Shown here piece after piece: positions 18,301 to 20,436 of a stretch of DNA of 20,436 bases (within the stretch, counting starts at the first letter, position 1; each line of letters opens with the position of its first letter). A program made the translations under genes and the position numbers. The notes below the pieces were generated by a model, which saw only the letters and a program-made list of their open reading frames with translations, was not told the origin of the DNA and did not search any database. The stretch covers positions 16,135 to 36,570 of the forward strand of contig DFJD01000085.1 in NCBI GenBank assembly GCA_002372875.1, given 5' to 3'. The stretch comes from Clostridiales bacterium UBA3680 (GTDB lineage: Bacteria; Bacillota; Clostridia; Lachnospirales; CAG-274).

Positions 18301-18899
18301 GCGAAGGATTCTCGTGTGTTAAGCCATGTGTCTCCATTGATTTCTTCAAATGTCTTACGAAATTCGTCTGTCTTGCCCTTCTTCGCTATAAATTGTTCAA
18401 GCTTCGCAACTTTTAAATCTTCACCGTAAAAGCCAAGATGGTTATAAAACATTTTCGCAAATACACGAACGACTGCCGTAGCATCCTTGTTAATAGATCC
18501 TTCAATATCAATATTGAACAGTATGGTCTCGGTCTCCCCTCTTGTAGCCTTGTCTATAAGCATGAAGGTTGCAGGGTCATCTTCAAACTTGCCACGGAAT
18601 CTTTCTACAGTCTTAATTCCCTGTACTTCTTTGTTTTCAAGGATATAAGACAAAATCTTTAAGAAGTGGGATTTACCGCTTCCAAAGAAACCCGATATCC
18701 ATACACCGATATCGTTGGTCTTTGTATCAAATGCATCACTGTAATTGTTGAAAAGAGTGATGAAATGCTTTTTTAGTTCTTTTGTAACAACGTACTCATC
18801 CAATTCCTGGATAAGAACACGCTCTGTATCCTGCTCTACCTGTACGACACCATTTATTTTTCTGTTGATGTCGTCTTTAAACATCTGCCCAATTCTCAT
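15351..18899 (-). CDS. brxC: BREX ATPase BrxC (DUF499-like P-loop protein)
   Basis: The 1182-aa protein is the large BREX ATPase, required for methylation and defence in tested type 1 systems. The P-loop GFFGSGKS is at residues 70-77. Walker B is LLFMIDE at about 255-261 (D260, E261), followed by a VGQYVGEN segment typical of the family. The opening, MRIGQMFKDDINRKINGVV, is the usual BrxC start. The C-terminal third is predicted to be largely helical and coiled. The length is normal and the frame intact. The ATG overlaps the brxB stop by one base (TAATG) with GGAGGA at 18909-18914, which implies coupled translation. It probably acts with PglX, BrxB and PglZ as a large complex. Confidence 0.95.
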   Translation of the reverse strand: MRIGQMFKDDINRKINGVVQVEQDTERVLIQELDEYVVTKELKKHFITLFNNYSDAFDTKTNDIGVWISGFFGSGKSHFLKILSYILENKEVQGIKTVERFRGKFEDDPATFMLIDKATRGETETILFNIDIEGSINKDATAVVRVFAKMFYNHLGFYGEDLKVAKLEQFIAKKGKTDEFRKTFEEINGDTWLNTRESFAFFEDDVVETLNRVLGMSEKAARNWFNGTVTVETSVAKLVSEIRNYVNSKPDNYRLLFMIDEVGQYVGENRDYLINLQSLLEDFGSKCEGKVWVMCTGQEALDEIIKTRQDEFSRIRARFKTTLSLSSTSADEVIQKRILSKTAEADRQLQKIYDEHSSVLSNLLKFNRDDALLDIRGYESPQEFAKNFPFVPYQYILLQKVFSEIRKHGNVGKHQTGNERTMLSGFQEAAQKLQDKDEYALAPFYLFYDTVHSSLDSAIRRVIERCQTAADEDRGIKQQDVAVLKLLYLIRYVDSDIKSTLDAIVILMADNINLDKIKMREQVRESLDRLLSQNYIGRNGNTYNFLTDEEQDVARDIADTPVDLAQIIERIGHLVFGEIYDKKKYRYKIYDFPYDQYVDGTAIGSVTGGMKLQIYSVATDDYEKQDFRLQTDSKGQAIVVLGDGKYYECIENALKIRKYVKTRNIAQLPKSVQDIIRGRQDEATRYENDALDYIKKAIESAEFYVDGEHININSGDAKRKLDQALEYLVTNVYYDLDLIYENANDDSDIVTILTGMQGYIPGNHPNSGAAQKIEEYLETQDKMHIIPKMSDIQSRYQTIPYGWREIDIAAVVAMLIYEQKVTVKYGGMTIQRDNPKLVDMLRKKTDVGKTEITKRYVVSPTKMRETREFLRDFLDVMNVPADEDGLIAFITEKFTALEEHYNSLDKKYAGRRYPDRKLVLDAAKLVKDVLSQKSDNIALIDRVIKSEDALYTMQDNMKKIEDFFKSQVSLFDKAANYVASMKNDLDYIANDEQAKHALDQMRLITTVFEGRTYDYSRIPDLNNLQNIVEKSHNMMLEEKRETLYEVVRSCLEEIHKNAMENKVTKAISDKADSFYTQKKKEISEGKSLALLDSLSVQMWSYKDRATMDIEEAMVPQETPKPAVNDGEQTKPVKKEIIKQIARQQMFPAKVLKSEEDIDAYVENIRKLMKQYLQGSDGIRITN

Positions 18900-19480
18900 T
18901 ACAGTTTTTCCTCCGTTCCTATTGCGTTAAAGGCTCTATAATACCCCTGTGATTCAAGTTTATTAAATAGCTTCACTTCATGTCCGTTAAATGTGCCCGG
19001 ATACATAACCACTATTGGTATATTTTCCGAATCTTGCGGCTGGATAGCGTTAAGCACATCGTGCGATCTTATAAACGGATAGGCTTCCCCCACCCCGGTA
19101 ATAAGCAGTACATCTCCCTCAGAAAAACCGTCCTTACATATTTCCCGAACAAAATTCTTTGCCGATGCGATCCTACCTTGCAAATTATTCAATACAAAGT
19201 CAGAACCCTTGCTTTTTTCAAGCCTCGGTATCTTATCAAGAATTCTGTTATCTTCGCAAAGTTTCAAGAAAATACGATACAAATTTTTCTCTTTAACGTT
19301 GCAAGTCACATCTTGATCCGATACAAGTTGCTCCGTAAAGAATCTAACAGCCATTTCATCTTCGGGAGCATAGCAAAAGATATGAATATTGACCTCATTA
19401 CTGAGACCCTTTCCCTTTAAAAAATCTTCGTCCTGTATTTTGGCTTTTAATTTATCAAGCCTTTCTAAAATGTTGCTCAT
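18899..19480 (-). CDS. brxB: BREX protein BrxB (DUF1788)
   Basis: The 193-aa protein matches BrxB/DUF1788, a small BREX component of unknown biochemical function that is needed for methylation and defence in tested type 1 systems. The diagnostic part is the C-terminal half, with LLITGVGEAYPFIRSHDVLN followed by IPIVVMYPGTFNG. The length is typical. It begins 18 nt after the brxA stop with AGGTGA as ribosome binding site, and its stop overlaps the brxC start by one base. No catalytic motif is visible. The family assignment is secure from the motif plus the gene order. Confidence 0.94.
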   Translation of the reverse strand: MSNILERLDKLKAKIQDEDFLKGKGLSNEVNIHIFCYAPEDEMAVRFFTEQLVSDQDVTCNVKEKNLYRIFLKLCEDNRILDKIPRLEKSKGSDFVLNNLQGRIASAKNFVREICKDGFSEGDVLLITGVGEAYPFIRSHDVLNAIQPQDSENIPIVVMYPGTFNGHEVKLFNKLESQGYYRAFNAIGTEEKL

Positions 19481-19498
19481 AAACGCTTCACCTAACCT

Positions 19499-20212
19499 TT
19501 AGTAAAAACAGTTGAATGCAGGCAAAGCTGCCTCGTCACCATTTGATCTTATTACATTTTCAACCTCGGTACATAGCATTACGGGGTTGAGCACCTTTGC
19601 TTTCGGAGTATCTATATATTCATTTTCCAAAAGAATCTTGTTAAGAACCTGCTTGATCTTATTTATAGTCGATTCGCTCCAGCTCGCAACAACGTCATCT
19701 TGCTCTTGTATTCTCATAAAGAACACATTAAGGTCTATGCGACCGTATGAGAAATCCTGTTCACGGAACTTTGCACCTATAACCGTGACCATATATTCCC
19801 ATACAAGTCTGTACTGCTTCATCATTGCATACAGACAAGCCTGCTTTGCATTTTCCATAGAGCTGAGAGCAATTGTCTTTATAAGACTGTCATCATTCGG
19901 ACATCTGAGTCTTCTGAGACAACCGTTCACCGTCCTTTTTACACTTTTCTCCGTAGGGAACTGGAACAGATTCTCTTCCATGATTCTTTCCACTATTTCA
20001 TTATCATCAAGCCCCTCATCTATGAGAAGCTTCGCAACTATCCTTGTTTCATGGAACAGAAACTGTTCTCTTGTAAGAGAACCGCTGCCGCTGTAAGGAG
20101 AGTTATTTTTTAAATCAGCCATTTGCCTTGCCCTCTCAATTATCGTACTTTTTAAAATTGATATATCTCCAAAATCACATTCCAAGTATTTGCATGGTTT
20201 TCGGTATTTCAT
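19499..20212 (-). CDS. brxA: BREX protein BrxA (DUF1819)
   Basis: This protein of about 237 aa is the first gene of the BREX operon. BrxA (DUF1819) is a small helical DNA-binding protein of the NusB-like group, found in type 1 and type 6 systems; it is less essential than the other core genes in some tested hosts. Visible family features are LTREQFLFHETRIVAKLL near residue 45 and SVKRTVNGCLRRL near 92. I chose the ATG at 20212-20210 because GGGAG lies 9 nt before it. An in-frame GTG at 20218-20216, two codons upstream, has GAGGG at 5 nt and is also possible. An out-of-frame ATG just upstream overlaps these starts. Its order and spacing with brxB confirm the call. Confidence 0.9.
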   Translation of the reverse strand: MKYRKPCKYLECDFGDISILKSTIIERARQMADLKNNSPYSGSGSLTREQFLFHETRIVAKLLIDEGLDDNEIVERIMEENLFQFPTEKSVKRTVNGCLRRLRCPNDDSLIKTIALSSMENAKQACLYAMMKQYRLVWEYMVTVIGAKFREQDFSYGRIDLNVFFMRIQEQDDVVASWSESTINKIKQVLNKILLENEYIDTPKAKVLNPVMLCTEVENVIRSNGDEAALPAFNCFY

Positions 20213-20270
20213 GGACACATTCTCCCTCTGTCCTTATTGGCAAGGGTAGTTTTAAGGAAAGTGTATAATT

Positions 20271-20328
20271 ATTATAACAAATTTTTTGTTATAAATAAAT
20301 ACTTAATTTATACTAATGTGTATTTATT
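20271..20328 (-). promoter_or_regulatory. Putative BREX operon promoter with overlapping palindromes
   Basis: On the minus strand a perfect -10 TATAAT (20276-20271) lies about 58 nt before the brxA start; the -35 region is weak. A 10-bp perfect inverted repeat TTATAACAAA/TTTGTTATAA with a 3-nt centre (20272-20294) overlaps the -10. A second 9-bp inverted repeat, AATAAATAC/GTATTTATT (20294-20302 with 20320-20328), lies directly upstream. This is the layout of a repressor operator, but the region is AT-rich and no dedicated regulator gene is visible upstream in the window. Confidence 0.5.
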
Positions 20329-20369
20329 GGTGGGGTTAAAAGGAAGTAAGCTTTATCGGACAAAGATTA

Positions 20370-20423
20370 AAGGAACCACTGATTAATTAATCATTCGCAT
20401 ATTTGGCTAATATTACCGCATAC
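20370..20423 (+). repeat. Right copy of 54-bp inverted repeat bracketing the BREX operon
   Basis: Read on the plus strand this starts AAGGAACCACTGA and contains the 12-bp palindrome GATTAATTAATC (20381-20392), CATTCGC and later AATATTAC. It aligns to the reverse complement of 7726-7779 with 44 matches in 54. It lies about 150 bp upstream of brxA. Both copies start on the BREX side and read outward. Confidence 0.8.
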
Positions 20424-20436
20424 TGTGTCAAAGCCC

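Noticed and set aside
7726..20423. Formal composite transposon with the 54-bp repeats as its ends
   Set aside because: There is no transposase or integrase gene between the repeats, no target-site duplication outside them, and the copies are only about 81% identical.

Overview
The window looks like chromosomal DNA of a Clostridia/Ruminococcus-like Firmicute. This is inferred from strong AGGAGG-type ribosome binding sites, moderate to low GC, a type I dockerin on a secreted leucine-rich-repeat protein, and Firmicutes-type SbcD/SbcC. It contains no RNA genes, CRISPR array or recognisable transposase.

Left part (1-4403), plus strand: the 3' end of sbcD (cut by the window edge) overlaps a complete sbcC. 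An unrecognised 209-aa helical protein follows, with its own good promoter. A large compound hairpin (4288-4381) acts as a terminator between this rightward block and the leftward genes beyond it.

Middle part (4404-7704), minus strand: a secreted BspA-like LRR protein with a C-terminal dockerin, then a 265-bp intergenic region with two hairpins and two promoter-like sequences, then a probable fucosyltransferase-like glycosyltransferase.

Right part (7726-20436), minus strand: a nearly continuous BREX phage-defence operon in the order brxA, brxB, brxC, pglX, an AlbA_2/HATPase/winged-helix gene, pglZ. Gaps are -1 to 44 nt, so it is probably one transcript. Core type 1 genes are present, but brxL, normally last, is absent; a glycosyltransferase gene occupies its place. 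A 54-bp repeat, about 81% identical between copies and in inverted orientation, lies at both edges of the operon: one copy overlaps the pglZ stop codon, the other sits about 150 bp upstream of brxA. Inside pglX, a block of about 1 kb just after the NPPY methyltransferase motif is far more AT-rich than the rest of the gene, which suggests an exchanged target-recognition region.

How the genes would work together: by analogy with studied BREX systems, PglX, helped by BrxB, BrxC and PglZ, would mark host DNA by adenine methylation, and unmarked phage DNA would be blocked. The extra AlbA_2 protein and the missing BrxL make this a non-standard version. The most interesting signals are the BrxL-less layout, the bracketing inverted repeats, the mosaic pglX and the embedded AlbA_2 gene.
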